This document shows positions 25,912-35,187 of a DNA stretch of 64,000 nt, piece after piece. Each line of letters starts with the position of its first letter. Positions within the stretch are counted from its first letter, which is position 1. The translations under genes were made by a program, and so were the position numbers. Source of the DNA: Runella aurantiaca (GTDB lineage Bacteria; Bacteroidota; Bacteroidia; Cytophagales; Spirosomataceae); contig NZ_QPIW01000013.1 in NCBI RefSeq assembly GCF_003339505.1, positions 62,001 through 126,000 of the forward strand, given 5' to 3'. The notes beneath the pieces were generated by a model, which saw nothing but the letters and a program-made list of their open reading frames with translations, was not told the DNA's origin and searched no databases.

Positions 25912-26364
25912 ATGAAGTTCAGAAAAGCAACCAAACAGGACATACCGTTCATCGTCCAAATGCTCGCCGACGATGAGTTAGGTAAGCTGAGAGAAAACTA
26001 TCAAAGCCCTCTGCCAGACCTCTATTATGAAGCATTTACTAACATCGAAAACGACGTAAATCAGGAACTGATTGTGATTGAAAACGACGCAAACGAAATC
26101 ATCGGGACCCTACAACTGAGTTTTATTCAGTATTTGACCTATCAGGGAGGCATACGTGCCCAAATTGAAGCCGTCAGAATCCGAAGTGACCAACGTGGCC
26201 AAGGTATCGGTGAAACTGTATTCATGTGGGCAATCCAACGCGCCAAAGAACGCGGTGCGCATGTTCTACAATTAACCACCGACAAACAACGGCCAGACGC
26301 TATTCGTTTTTACGAAAAATTGGGTTTTAAAGCTTCGCATGAAGGAATGAAAATGCATTTATAA
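25912..26364 (+). CDS. GNAT-family N-acetyltransferase
   Basis: A 150-residue cytoplasmic acetyltransferase using acetyl-CoA. The start MKFRKATKQDIPFI is a typical GNAT N-terminus, so ATG 25912 is preferred to a much longer frame that runs through the DUF429 and DUF2256 genes. Motif A is AVRIRSDQRGQGIGETVF (about 84-101, with the Q/RxxGxG acetyl-CoA loop) and motif B is RPDAIRFYEKLGF (about 127-139). The acceptor cannot be inferred. Confidence 0.88.
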   Translation: MKFRKATKQDIPFIVQMLADDELGKLRENYQSPLPDLYYEAFTNIENDVNQELIVIENDANEIIGTLQLSFIQYLTYQGGIRAQIEAVRIRSDQRGQGIGETVFMWAIQRAKERGAHVLQLTTDKQRPDAIRFYEKLGFKASHEGMKMHL

Positions 26365-26567
26365 ATCTACAAAGGCCGCGCCACCTTGACAACAGCCCCA
26401 TTCGATGCTTTCTGGCGCAGTTTTTGGATTATTATTGGTATTTGTTTTTTTATGCCGTTATCGGTGTTTTTTTAAGGAGGTGCCTTTTTTGCTTTTACAA
26501 AAAATCTTCTAAATTGCCATACTACGACTCCCCTTATCATCAACAAGTTAAAAAACTTAATCGTAAT

Positions 26568-28769
26568 ATGGAACGACTCTTTACCCTAATCCTCACCTTT
26601 ATTATTGTCAGCACAGCCCTGCTTCAGGCTCAAACCTTCTCCCCGGGCGAAATCGCTAATCTCCAAAAACAAGCCAAGCGCATCACCATCGTCAAAGACA
26701 AATGGGGTGTGCCACATGTGTACACCAAAACCGACGCCGATGCGGTGTTTGGCATGATGTACATTCAGTGCGAGGAGTTTTTTGAGAAAGTGGAAAATAC
26801 CCTCATCACACGATTGGGGCGGCTGGCTGAAGTACAAGGCGAACGGGAATTGTACCAAGACCTGTGGGCACGAACTTTTATTGACTCGACTCGCGCCCTA
26901 AAACTCTACCAGCAAACCCCCAAATGGCTCCGCAAACTATGCGATGCCTACGCGGCAGGCATCAACTTTTACATGATTTCACATCCTGCCAAAAAGCCGA
27001 AACTCATCACCCGCGTAGAGCCGTGGATGGTCTTGCTGAATAATATTCCGTCTATTACTGGTAGCAACCTTACCGAACTTGAATTTCGTCAATTTTATTC
27101 CAAAGACGCGGGGCTTTCACTGTCGTACGTGCCAGAAGCCAATCATGAATTTTACCAAGAAGCGGGCGGCTCCAACGGTTGGGCGCTGGCCCCTTCAAAA
27201 ACGCAGAGTAAAAAAGCGATGTTGCTCATCAATCCACACTCCGAATTTTACGGACGAATCGAAATACATTTGGTCAGCAAACAGGGTTTGAACTCATACG
27301 GTGCGCCGTTTCTGGGTCAATTCAATATCTTTCAAGGCTTTAATGATTTTTGCGGATGGATGCACCCCATTACCCTTTCCGATGCCAAAGACCTCTATGC
27401 CGAAACCGTCGAAAAGAAAGACGGGAAGTACTCCTACCGCTACAATGGCGAACAGCGCGGCATTGACAGTTCGCGCATTACGGTCAAGTATAAAAAAGGC
27501 AATGAACTGTTATCCAAGACCTTCACCATTTACCGCACCCACCACGGCCCAGTCGTGGCGGTCAGGGATAAAAAATGGATTACCCTAAAAAGTACCGACG
27601 CCAACATTGAACTGTTGGGCTTACATTGGCAGAAGATGAAATCCAAAAGTTTTGAAGAATTTCAATCGACGATTGGTAAACGCGTCATGGTCGGCAACAA
27701 CATCATCTACGCCGACCGCAAAGGCAACATCGCTTATTGGCACGGCAACTATGTTCCGAAGAGAAACCCAGCGTACGATTGGAAACGTCCCGTTGGCGGC
27801 AGCACCACTGTCACCGAATGGCAAGGTACGCACGACCTCAGCGAGATTCCGCATTATATCAATCCCGCCAACGGTTGGGTACAAAATTGTAATTCTACCC
27901 CTCTCTACGGCGCGGGGGCGTTTGATACCCTCATGAGTCGCAAGCCTTCCTACATGCTACCCGATGGCCATACCCCGCGCGCCATGAACGCCGTGCGACT
28001 GCTAAATAACCTAAAAAACGCCACGATTGACGACGTTATCACGGCGACCCATGACACCTACCTGCCCAATGCCGAGCGTTTTATCCCAACCTTGGTCAAA
28101 GCCTTTGAAACCAACCAAACGGACTCCGTTTCCGTGCAGCTTTTTAGCCCGATTCAAGCATTACGAAACTGGAATTTTCGGGCCGATACCACCTCCGTTG
28201 CCACTACATTGGGCGTTATGTGGGTCGAAAAAATCATCCCGTTGAACGTGGCCCGCCTCAAAAAACCAATTGCCAACGAAGAGAACTATTCGGTTACCAA
28301 CGGCGCCAACCTCACCACCGATTTTATCACGCCAAAAGAACAACTCGCGCTGTTAGCCCAAGTAGTTCAGGAATTGAAAAAAGATTTCGGCACTTGGGAA
28401 GTGCCTTGGGGCAGTATCAACCGTTTTCAACGCATCAAAGAAGGCGAGACCTTCAGCGACAGTCGGCCAAGTTGGGCCGTGACCGCCACACCAGGCCCGC
28501 TGGGTTCTCTCAATGCCTATTCAAGCCGCAAAGTTCCGCAGGCAAAAGCCCATTACGGGGTCAATGGCAATACCTTTGTGGCGGTAATCGAATTTGGCAA
28601 AACCCTCAAAGCCAAGACCATTCTGACGGGCGGAGCCAGCACAGACCCAACTTCACCGCATTTTACCGACCAAGTTAAAGGGTACATCAACGGCCAATTC
28701 AAAGAAATCTTTTTCTACAAAAAAGACGTCATGAACAATGCCGAGCGCATTTATCGCCCCGGCGAATAA
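26568..28769 (+). CDS. Penicillin acylase-family N-terminal nucleophile hydrolase
   Basis: A 733-residue exported protein with a signal peptide (about 1-20, ending LLQAQ). The precursor layout of S45 peptidases is visible: an alpha chain (ITIVKDKWGVPHVYTKTDADAVF at its start), a linker, then GGSNGWALAPSKT (about residue 200), where the Ser after Gly-Gly is the expected self-cleavage nucleophile, followed by LINPHSEF. Family members hydrolyse amide bonds in beta-lactams, N-acyl-homoserine lactones or other acylated compounds; the substrate here is unknown. A longer frame from TTG 26424 was rejected because ATG 26568 begins the signal peptide. Confidence 0.88.
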   Translation: MERLFTLILTFIIVSTALLQAQTFSPGEIANLQKQAKRITIVKDKWGVPHVYTKTDADAVFGMMYIQCEEFFEKVENTLITRLGRLAEVQGERELYQDLWARTFIDSTRALKLYQQTPKWLRKLCDAYAAGINFYMISHPAKKPKLITRVEPWMVLLNNIPSITGSNLTELEFRQFYSKDAGLSLSYVPEANHEFYQEAGGSNGWALAPSKTQSKKAMLLINPHSEFYGRIEIHLVSKQGLNSYGAPFLGQFNIFQGFNDFCGWMHPITLSDAKDLYAETVEKKDGKYSYRYNGEQRGIDSSRITVKYKKGNELLSKTFTIYRTHHGPVVAVRDKKWITLKSTDANIELLGLHWQKMKSKSFEEFQSTIGKRVMVGNNIIYADRKGNIAYWHGNYVPKRNPAYDWKRPVGGSTTVTEWQGTHDLSEIPHYINPANGWVQNCNSTPLYGAGAFDTLMSRKPSYMLPDGHTPRAMNAVRLLNNLKNATIDDVITATHDTYLPNAERFIPTLVKAFETNQTDSVSVQLFSPIQALRNWNFRADTTSVATTLGVMWVEKIIPLNVARLKKPIANEENYSVTNGANLTTDFITPKEQLALLAQVVQELKKDFGTWEVPWGSINRFQRIKEGETFSDSRPSWAVTATPGPLGSLNAYSSRKVPQAKAHYGVNGNTFVAVIEFGKTLKAKTILTGGASTDPTSPHFTDQVKGYINGQFKEIFFYKKDVMNNAERIYRPGE

Positions 28770-28773
28770 ATTT

Positions 28774-28800
28774 GTAGGGGCAGACGTAAAGCCTGCCCGG
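28774..28800. repeat. GC-rich palindrome flanking the tandem array (left copy)
   Basis: GGGGCAGACGTAAAGCCTGCCC is an imperfect palindrome (GGGGCAG / CTGCCC). The same word recurs at the right end of the array (29198-29219), followed there by CCTAC, the complement of the GTAGG that precedes the left copy. The pair brackets the 32-bp repeats. Confidence 0.7.
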
Positions 28801-29197
28801 TTTGCAGAGAAGAGGGCCTTGCGTCTGCCCGGTTTGCAGTGAAGAGGGCCTTGCGTCTGCCCAGTTTGCAGTGAAGAGGGCCTTGCGTCTGCCCAGTTTG
28901 CAGTGAAGAGGGCCTTGCGTCTGCCCAGTTTGCAGTGAAGAGGGCCTTGCGTCTGCCCGGTTTGCAGAGAAGAGGGCCTTGCGTCTGCCCAGTTTGCAGT
29001 GAAGAGGGCCTTGCGTCTGCCCAGTTTGCAGTGAAGAGGGCCTTGCGTCTGCCCGGTTTGCAGTGAAGAGGGCCTTGCGTCTGCCCGGTTTGCAGTGAAG
29101 AGGGCCTTGCGTCTGCCCAGTTTGCAGTGAAGAGGGCCTTGCGTCTGCCCGGTTTGCAGTGAAGAGGGCCTTGCGTCTGCCCAGTTTGCAGTGAAGA
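28801..29197. repeat. Array of 12 tandem 32-bp repeats plus a partial unit
   Basis: Units begin TTTGCAGTGAAGAGGGCCTT and end GCGTCTGCCC(A/G)G. Starts fall at 28801 plus multiples of 32, to a thirteenth partial unit at 29185. Units differ only at two positions (GCAGAGA/GCAGTGA; CCCAG/CCCGG). Each contains GGGC...GCCC and could form a small hairpin. Units are contiguous with no spacers. It lies after the penicillin acylase stop codon, and the spacer from 29221 to 29464 holds only a candidate promoter. Confidence 0.95.
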
Positions 29198-29219
29198 GGG
29201 CAGACGTAAAGCCTGCCCC
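29198..29219. repeat. GC-rich palindrome flanking the tandem array (right copy)
   Basis: A direct repeat of the left flanking palindrome (GGGCAGACGTAAAGCCTGCC core), directly after the truncated last 32-bp unit. The two copies suggest that the array expanded inside a pre-existing palindromic element. Confidence 0.7.
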
Positions 29220-29393
29220 TACGGTTTATTTTATTTTTCACCTTTTGGTTACCAACCGACCCGCAAGACGCTATATCTTCTTCGTTTCAAGGCAAGCATA
29301 AGGGTTGCCTTTATGGCTTTTTTCCAACAATCTTCCCCCAATTTGCGTTATTATCAGAATCTTTCTTAGTCTTCGCTACTTTTTGCATCATTT

Positions 29394-29419
29394 TTGCGTT
29401 AAATTTATTGTTATCTTTA
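29394..29419 (+). promoter_or_regulatory. Candidate promoter for the DUF4175-like gene
   Basis: TTG at 29394-29396 and TATCTTTA at 29412-29419 approximate the -33/-7 pair with 15 bp between. The last base of the -7 box deviates. It lies 45 bp before the ATG at 29465. Confidence 0.4.
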
Positions 29420-29464
29420 GAAGCTATATTCTAACCCTTTAAGCACCGTTCAAAACACCACTAT

Positions 29465-32400
29465 ATGAAAACCCAACCCCTTTCCGTATTGCAGGAGCGC
29501 ATTGGTGAGTATAAGCGGAAATTTTACCTGAATCAACTCGTCAAAGGTGTGATTTTTGCGGCGGCGTTTGTGCTGTCGGCATACTTATTTGTAAATACCA
29601 TCGAGTATTTTGGCCGCTTTAGTTCTGGTGTGCGCGGCACCCTCTTCTTTGGATTTTTGGCCATTTTGGGCTACGCATTGGCGCGTTGGGTGGTTACGCC
29701 TTTGGTGCATTTGTACGGTTTGCGTAAATCGCTTTCGGACGAAGAAGCCGCAGGGCAAATCGGAAACTTTTTTCCCGAAATCGGCGATAAACTCATCAAT
29801 ACCTTACAGTTACGTAATTTATCAGGAGCACAAACCGACCTGATTGAAGCCAGTATTCAACAAAAATCGAAACAATTATTAATCGTTCGGTTTTCAGACG
29901 CGGTCAAAATTGACCAAAACCGTCGGTATCTCAAATACGCCATTTACCCATTGGCTGCTATTGGCTTGGTGTTGCTGATCAATCCGCGTTTTTTTGCCAA
30001 CAGTTCTGACCGCATTATTCACTTTGAGAAAGAATACAACGACGCACCCTTTACCTTCAAACTCGACAATACAAATCTAAAAGCATTTCGCAATGAAGAC
30101 TTTACGTTGAAGGTTTCGCTCGCGGGCGGCGCCTTGCCCGAAGCGGTTTATGTAGTTCACAATAAAGCCAAGTTTAAGCTCGAACCCGAAGACGCCGATA
30201 CCTACAGCTATACCTTCAAAAATGTGCAGCGGGCCATTGAGTTTCAGTTTGAAGCCGCTGGCTATAAATCAAGCGATTATAAACTAATCGTGGCCGAGCG
30301 TCCCAGCCTGTTGTCGTTTGATGTTACTCTTCAATATCCCGCTTATTTAGGCAAGCCAGCCGAACAATTGAGCAATGTAGGCAACCTGACCGTACCCGAA
30401 GGAACAACCATCACCTGGGATTTCAACACCGATGCCACCGAAGAAATGGCCTTGGCCTTTGAAGGCGACAAAAACGCGTATACGGCCGAAAGCAAACTGA
30501 CGGGCGGATATGAGTTCAGAAAAAATGTTCGGAAGTCTGCCAACTATGAAATCAAGCTCAAAAACGACGAGTCAAACAACCGCGAGAAAATCAGCTATTT
30601 TCTCAACGTTATCAACGACAAACATCCGACCCTGACTTTAGAAAATTATCAGGATACGACTTTATACAACTACTTCGTATTAGGCGGTAATATTGCCGAC
30701 GACTACGGCTTCTCCAACCTACGCGTCTTTTATAATTTACGCCGCAAAGGTGACAAGACCGACGAGAAGAAAGTGGCTTATAAAGGGTTCGGGATTCCAT
30801 TCAACAAATCAACGACCAACCAGACTTTCTACTTTCAATGGTACGTAGACAGTCTGCGCCTCACGCCCGGCGACCGCATCGAATACTATGTTCAGGTGTG
30901 GGACAATGACGGCGTAAATGGACCAAAATCGGCCAAATCGCGCATGATTGATTTTGCGGTTCCGTCTAAAGAGGAAGTGCGGGCCGAAGCCGATAAGGCC
31001 GCCGAAAAAACCGAAGCCCAAATCAACAAAACGCTACAGAAAGCCAAGAATCTACAGAAAGAGTTGGAGAAACTCGACCAACGTCTGAAAAGTGAGCGAG
31101 AGCTGGATTTTCAGGATAAAAAGCAAATCGAGGACTTGCTCAAGAAGCGCGAAGAGCTCATGAACGACATGAAGAGCATGCAAGAGCAAACGCAAACATC
31201 CCAAGAAAAACAGGAACGTTTTGCGGAGCAAAGTCCCGAAATGAAGCAAAAAATGGAGCAGTTGCAAAAACTGATGAAAGAATTGCTCGACCCCGAAACC
31301 AAAAAACTGTACGACCAACTTGAAAAACTCCTTCAACAACAACAGCAAGACGATAAGATGCAGGAGTTGATGAATAAGCTAAAAAACAAGGAATTCAATG
31401 CTCAGAAAGAAATTGAAAAAGCATTGGAGATGTTTAAGCAACTTCAACTCCAACAAAAAGCGGAGCAAATTCAGAAGGATTTGAACGAAATGGCCGAAAA
31501 ACAGGAAAAACTGGCGGAAAAAACCGAAAAAGAGAGTAAAGAGCAAGAAGCCAAAGACAAAGAAAATAAAGACCAAAAGGGAAAAGATAAAGACGGAAAA
31601 GACCAGAAAGATAAAGACGGGAAAGACCAGAAAGATAAAGACGGGAAAGACCAAGACGGTAAGGACCAGAAAGATCAAGAAGGCAAAGAACAAAAAGACC
31701 AAGAAAGTAAAGACGGCAAAGAAGATGCCAAGCAAGAAGAGCTCAAAAAGGAGCAGGAAGAACTAAATAAAGAGTTTGAAGAAACCAAAAAGGACATCGA
31801 AGAACTCGAAAAATTGAACGAAGAGCTTGCCGATAAGCAGGAAATGGACACGGGCAAGGAGGAACAGCAGGAAGTGGAAAAAGAGCAGAAAAACAGCTCC
31901 AAACAACTCCAGCAAAAGCAGAACAAGAGCGCTTCCCAATCTCAGAAAAAAGCGGCGAAGTCCATGAAAAAGATGGCGCAGCAGATGGAAGAGTCAATGG
32001 AGAGCGCCGAAATGCAGGAAATGGACGAAAACATGGACAACCTGCGCGATATTCTGGAAAACCTGATTCACCTTTCGTTTGACCAAGAGCGCGTCATGAA
32101 GGATTTTAGAGGGGTCAATTTGCAGGACCCGCGTTTTGTTAAACTGGCGCAGGAACAACTCAAACTTCAAGATGATGCCAAGGTGATAGAAGACAGTCTG
32201 TACGCTCTCGCCAAGCGCGTCATGCAAATCCAGACGTTTGTGACCCGTGAGCTCAACGACATGAAGTTTCACATGACCGAAAGCACGCGCTACATCCGCG
32301 AACGTCGCCTCAACATGGCTACCAGCAAACAGCAGTTTGCCATGACCTCAATCAATAACCTGTCGTTGATGCTCAGCCAAACACTCCAACAAATGCAGGC

Positions 32401-33007
32401 GGCTATGATGGCGATGGCCAGCCCAGGCAGCGGCAGCAAGAAAGGCAGCAAAGGCAAAGGGAAAAGCCCGGGCAATTTGGGCGAGCTCCAAAAACAGCTC
32501 AACAACCGCATCCAACAATTGCAAAAAGGCCAAGGACAAGGTCAGGGCCAAGGCGGCATGGGGGGACGGCAAATGTCGGAACAGTTGGCGCAAATGGCCG
32601 CCGAGCAGGCGCGTATCCGCCAGATGCTCAAGGAATTGATGGACTCCCAAAAAGGCTCAGAAGGCGGCCGAAAAGTGGGGAATGAGGTCAAAGAGTTGAT
32701 GGATAAGATGGACGAAACCGAAACCGACTTGGTAAACAAACGTATCAATCCGACGATCATCAAACGTCAGGAAGAAATCGTAACACGGTTATTAGAATCC
32801 GAAAAAGCATTGCGTCAACAGGAAGAAGATACCCAACGCAAGTCCGAAACGGCCAAGCCACAACCCCGCAACCCGCCTGCGGAGTTTGAGCAATACGTGA
32901 AGGACAAACAGCGGCAAACCGAACTCTTGCGTACCGTACCGCCGAGTTTTGCCCCTTTCTACAAACGCGAAGCCGATAATTATTTTAAGAAATCGGGCGA
33001 GAGATAA
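29465..33007 (+). CDS. DUF4175-like membrane-anchored coiled-coil protein
   Basis: A 1180-residue protein. Three hydrophobic segments occur in the first 180 residues (about 27-47, 58-80, 155-175), followed by an extracytoplasmic beta-rich region (about 190-500) and then a very long charged coiled coil (about 505-1000) with Gln-, Lys- and Glu-rich stretches. A low-complexity KDKDGKDQ segment is near 700-755 and a Gly/Gln-rich stretch near 1015-1035. This matches the large DUF4175-type proteins of Bacteroidota, of unknown function, possibly linked to cell-envelope or gliding processes. A strong terminator follows. Confidence 0.8.
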   Translation: MKTQPLSVLQERIGEYKRKFYLNQLVKGVIFAAAFVLSAYLFVNTIEYFGRFSSGVRGTLFFGFLAILGYALARWVVTPLVHLYGLRKSLSDEEAAGQIGNFFPEIGDKLINTLQLRNLSGAQTDLIEASIQQKSKQLLIVRFSDAVKIDQNRRYLKYAIYPLAAIGLVLLINPRFFANSSDRIIHFEKEYNDAPFTFKLDNTNLKAFRNEDFTLKVSLAGGALPEAVYVVHNKAKFKLEPEDADTYSYTFKNVQRAIEFQFEAAGYKSSDYKLIVAERPSLLSFDVTLQYPAYLGKPAEQLSNVGNLTVPEGTTITWDFNTDATEEMALAFEGDKNAYTAESKLTGGYEFRKNVRKSANYEIKLKNDESNNREKISYFLNVINDKHPTLTLENYQDTTLYNYFVLGGNIADDYGFSNLRVFYNLRRKGDKTDEKKVAYKGFGIPFNKSTTNQTFYFQWYVDSLRLTPGDRIEYYVQVWDNDGVNGPKSAKSRMIDFAVPSKEEVRAEADKAAEKTEAQINKTLQKAKNLQKELEKLDQRLKSERELDFQDKKQIEDLLKKREELMNDMKSMQEQTQTSQEKQERFAEQSPEMKQKMEQLQKLMKELLDPETKKLYDQLEKLLQQQQQDDKMQELMNKLKNKEFNAQKEIEKALEMFKQLQLQQKAEQIQKDLNEMAEKQEKLAEKTEKESKEQEAKDKENKDQKGKDKDGKDQKDKDGKDQKDKDGKDQDGKDQKDQEGKEQKDQESKDGKEDAKQEELKKEQEELNKEFEETKKDIEELEKLNEELADKQEMDTGKEEQQEVEKEQKNSSKQLQQKQNKSASQSQKKAAKSMKKMAQQMEESMESAEMQEMDENMDNLRDILENLIHLSFDQERVMKDFRGVNLQDPRFVKLAQEQLKLQDDAKVIEDSLYALAKRVMQIQTFVTRELNDMKFHMTESTRYIRERRLNMATSKQQFAMTSINNLSLMLSQTLQQMQAAMMAMASPGSGSKKGSKGKGKSPGNLGELQKQLNNRIQQLQKGQGQGQGQGGMGGRQMSEQLAQMAAEQARIRQMLKELMDSQKGSEGGRKVGNEVKELMDKMDETETDLVNKRINPTIIKRQEEIVTRLLESEKALRQQEEDTQRKSETAKPQPRNPPAEFEQYVKDKQRQTELLRTVPPSFAPFYKREADNYFKKSGER
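31583..31660 (+). repeat. In-frame 24-bp tandem repeat in the DUF4175-like gene
   Basis: AAAGATAAAGACGGRAAAGA-type units repeat about three times with a 24-bp period, encoding Lys-Asp-Lys-Asp-Gly-Lys-Asp-Gln. Because 24 is a multiple of three, copy number can vary without a frameshift. Confidence 0.8.
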
Positions 33008-33025
33008 CCCTCATCGGGTCTACAT

Positions 33026-33073
33026 AAAAAAACGGGGAGGCGGGCAGATTGTGTCGGCCTCCCCGTTTTTTTT
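33026..33073 (+). terminator. Rho-independent terminator after the DUF4175-like gene
   Basis: AACGGGGAGGC (about 33031-33041) pairs with GCCTCCCCGTT (33057-33067), with A-rich upstream and eight T downstream: a strong, probably bidirectional terminator. Confidence 0.9.
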
Positions 33074-33187
33074 GTTTTCAATTTATCTCTACCACCCCTA
33101 CCTATTCATTAAATTTGCGCCTGTAAGCTTTTGAACACAACCTACTTTCAATTACTTTGCGAAAGAATTCTTTAAAAATAAAAAGCC

Positions 33188-33907
33188 ATGAAAAAAATAC
33201 TAACTTTTGTCTTTTTGACCGCTTCTTGTACCTCGCTTTTGGCCCAAACTGAAAACGCCAACAACCTCATCCGTGACGTAGACGGTCGCCTCAACATGGG
33301 CACCTACACCACCTCTTCTTTCGATAGTCGGTACGAAGGATTAAAGGGTTCTCCTTTTTTCATTTCCGAATGGATTAGCGGAGAAATGGCCTTTGTGGAT
33401 GGGCGCGTGTTCAAAGAAGTACCCCTTAAATACAACGCTTATTCCAAAGAATTGGTCATGAAACGCCCCGGCGGAGATTCAATCATTGTATTTCCGTACC
33501 AAGTTAATTCATTCACTATCAATGACCCCGTTACAAAAGCAAATTTTGAATTTAAAAGGTATCCCTCGGCACATACCCCAAAATACGACATGCGCGACAT
33601 CTATTTTTTGACCTTATACCAAGGAAAAACCAGCTTGGTAAAGTTAATCAGCAAGACCTTAAAAAAAGCCGATTATAAAGACCCTTACAGCAACAACGTG
33701 CGCTACGATACCTTTGAGGATGCCAACGAATATTTTTTACTCAAAGCAGACGGCAGCCTAACGAAAATCAAAAGAAATAAAAAGTCGGTACTCGGCGCTT
33801 TGTCTGACAAAGAGGAAGCCTTAAAAACACTGATGGATCAGGAAAAATTAGACATAAAAACTGAACGCGATCTAGTGGTTGCCGTTGCAAAGTACAATGC
33901 TATCTAA
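33188..33907 (+). CDS. Exported protein of unknown function
   Basis: A 239-residue protein with a signal peptide (1-20, ending SLLAQ). The mature part is mixed alpha/beta with many Tyr, Lys and Asp residues: a GSPFFISEW segment near 55-63 and a Lys-rich helical end (about 200-239). No domain is recognised. Its end overlaps the following methyltransferase start by 11 nt, so the two genes are likely cotranscribed. A TAAATTTG -7-like element lies at 33110-33117, about 70 bp upstream. Confidence 0.7.
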   Translation: MKKILTFVFLTASCTSLLAQTENANNLIRDVDGRLNMGTYTTSSFDSRYEGLKGSPFFISEWISGEMAFVDGRVFKEVPLKYNAYSKELVMKRPGGDSIIVFPYQVNSFTINDPVTKANFEFKRYPSAHTPKYDMRDIYFLTLYQGKTSLVKLISKTLKKADYKDPYSNNVRYDTFEDANEYFLLKADGSLTKIKRNKKSVLGALSDKEEALKTLMDQEKLDIKTERDLVVAVAKYNAI

Positions 33908-35072
33908 CGAACAAATCGCTTTTATACAACAAAACAGTCAGGCAAATCCGACTTCTTTACGGCTCAAATACGGCAAAGAAAAAGAGTTTGTCATTGCCCA
34001 AATTGAGGCTCGGCAAAAGGCCCGGACAAAACTACCGAGCTGGTGTGCCGAGCCTCGTTTGGTATTCCCGCCCGCCGTGTCGGTCGAACAAAGCTCTTCC
34101 GAATCCACCGCTCATTACAAAACCGAGGTTATGAGCCAAACGGCCTCAAAAACGATTGTTGACGGCACGGGTGGCATGGGAATTGACTCTTATTATTTCT
34201 CAAAACAGTTTGAATCGGTCACTTACATCGAACAAAACGAAAAACTGGTCGAGCGCGCACGCCACAATTTCGACATCCTGAACACCACCAACATCGAATG
34301 TATTTGCGACGATTCCATCGCTTTTTTACAACGGTTGGATGCCAAAGTGGATTGGATTTATCTCGACCCCGCCCGCCGCACCGCCGACCAACGTCGAGTG
34401 GTAGGATTGGGGGATTGCGAACCCGACGTCACCAAGCACTTGGCGTTATTTTTGGAGAAGGCGCACCACATCCTTGTGAAAGTGTCGCCTTTATTAGATC
34501 TGACACAAACGTTGTTGGAAGTGCCGCAAATCAGTGTGGTTCACGTAGTTGCGGTTGAAAATGAGTGCAAAGAATTGTTATTGGAAATAGGAACACCCGC
34601 TACCGACCTTATCATCAAAACCATTAATTTCAAGAACGACGGCAGCCAACAAATCTTTGATTTTTACTGGTCGGAGGAGCCAGATACCGTTGTTGAATTC
34701 AGTACCCCTCTTCGGTACATTTACGAACCCAACGCCGCTATTTTGAAAGCAGGAGCGTTTAAAACGGTCGCCGCAAAATTCCAAATTGCTAAAATTGCCC
34801 CCCACAGTCACCTCTATACTTCCGAAAGTCTGGTACGGCTATTTCCCGGGAGAACCTTTGAACTGATTGCCACTGTAAAAGCTGATGTTAAAGCACTTAC
34901 ACCTTATCTAACAAACGAAAAAGCAAACCTTACCCTCCGAAATTTTCCGGGTACTACCGACGAACTTCGCAAAAAACTAAAACTAAAAGACGGGGGTGAC
35001 GTATATTTGCTGGCCACAACGCTCGCCAACGCCGATAAAAGGCTGCTGGTTTGCCGTAAAGTGAAAGATTAA
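33897..35072 (+). CDS. Class I SAM methyltransferase with THUMP-like C-terminus
   Basis: A 391-residue protein. The Rossmann core carries motif I VDGTGGMGIDSYYFSKQF (about 88-105), the acidic YIEQNE (about 110) and DWIYLDPARR (about 148-157), the DPAR motif typical of the THUMP-like/YgfZ-adjacent methyltransferase group. A C-terminal beta-rich domain (about 290-391) with RNFPGTTDELRKKLKLKDGG fits the THUMP-like domain. An RNA substrate is likely by family but not shown. ATG 33897 is preferred to the in-frame ATG 33879. Confidence 0.82.
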   Translation: MLSNEQIAFIQQNSQANPTSLRLKYGKEKEFVIAQIEARQKARTKLPSWCAEPRLVFPPAVSVEQSSSESTAHYKTEVMSQTASKTIVDGTGGMGIDSYYFSKQFESVTYIEQNEKLVERARHNFDILNTTNIECICDDSIAFLQRLDAKVDWIYLDPARRTADQRRVVGLGDCEPDVTKHLALFLEKAHHILVKVSPLLDLTQTLLEVPQISVVHVVAVENECKELLLEIGTPATDLIIKTINFKNDGSQQIFDFYWSEEPDTVVEFSTPLRYIYEPNAAILKAGAFKTVAAKFQIAKIAPHSHLYTSESLVRLFPGRTFELIATVKADVKALTPYLTNEKANLTLRNFPGTTDELRKKLKLKDGGDVYLLATTLANADKRLLVCRKVKD

Positions 35073-35187
35073 TCATCATCCATTAATCGTAATCAACGCA
35101 ACCCATTTTAACGTTTAACTCAACCAAGGTGCTGCCCTAAAAAAGCATCGCCAATCAATTATTTTATAACGTTTTACCGTTACTCTC

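Noticed and set aside
28801-29197. CRISPR array
   Set aside because: Units are contiguous with no variable spacers, and no cas genes are near.
28729-29241. 170-residue minus-strand ORF across the tandem repeats
   Set aside because: It is open only because the 32-bp repeat cycles through all three frames and happens to lack stop codons; its protein is a repeat of itself and it overlaps the end of the penicillin acylase gene.
31379-31926. Minus-strand ORFs opposite the coiled-coil gene
   Set aside because: Phe/Leu- and Ser/Cys-rich products are artefacts of the Lys/Glu-rich plus-strand coding sequence.
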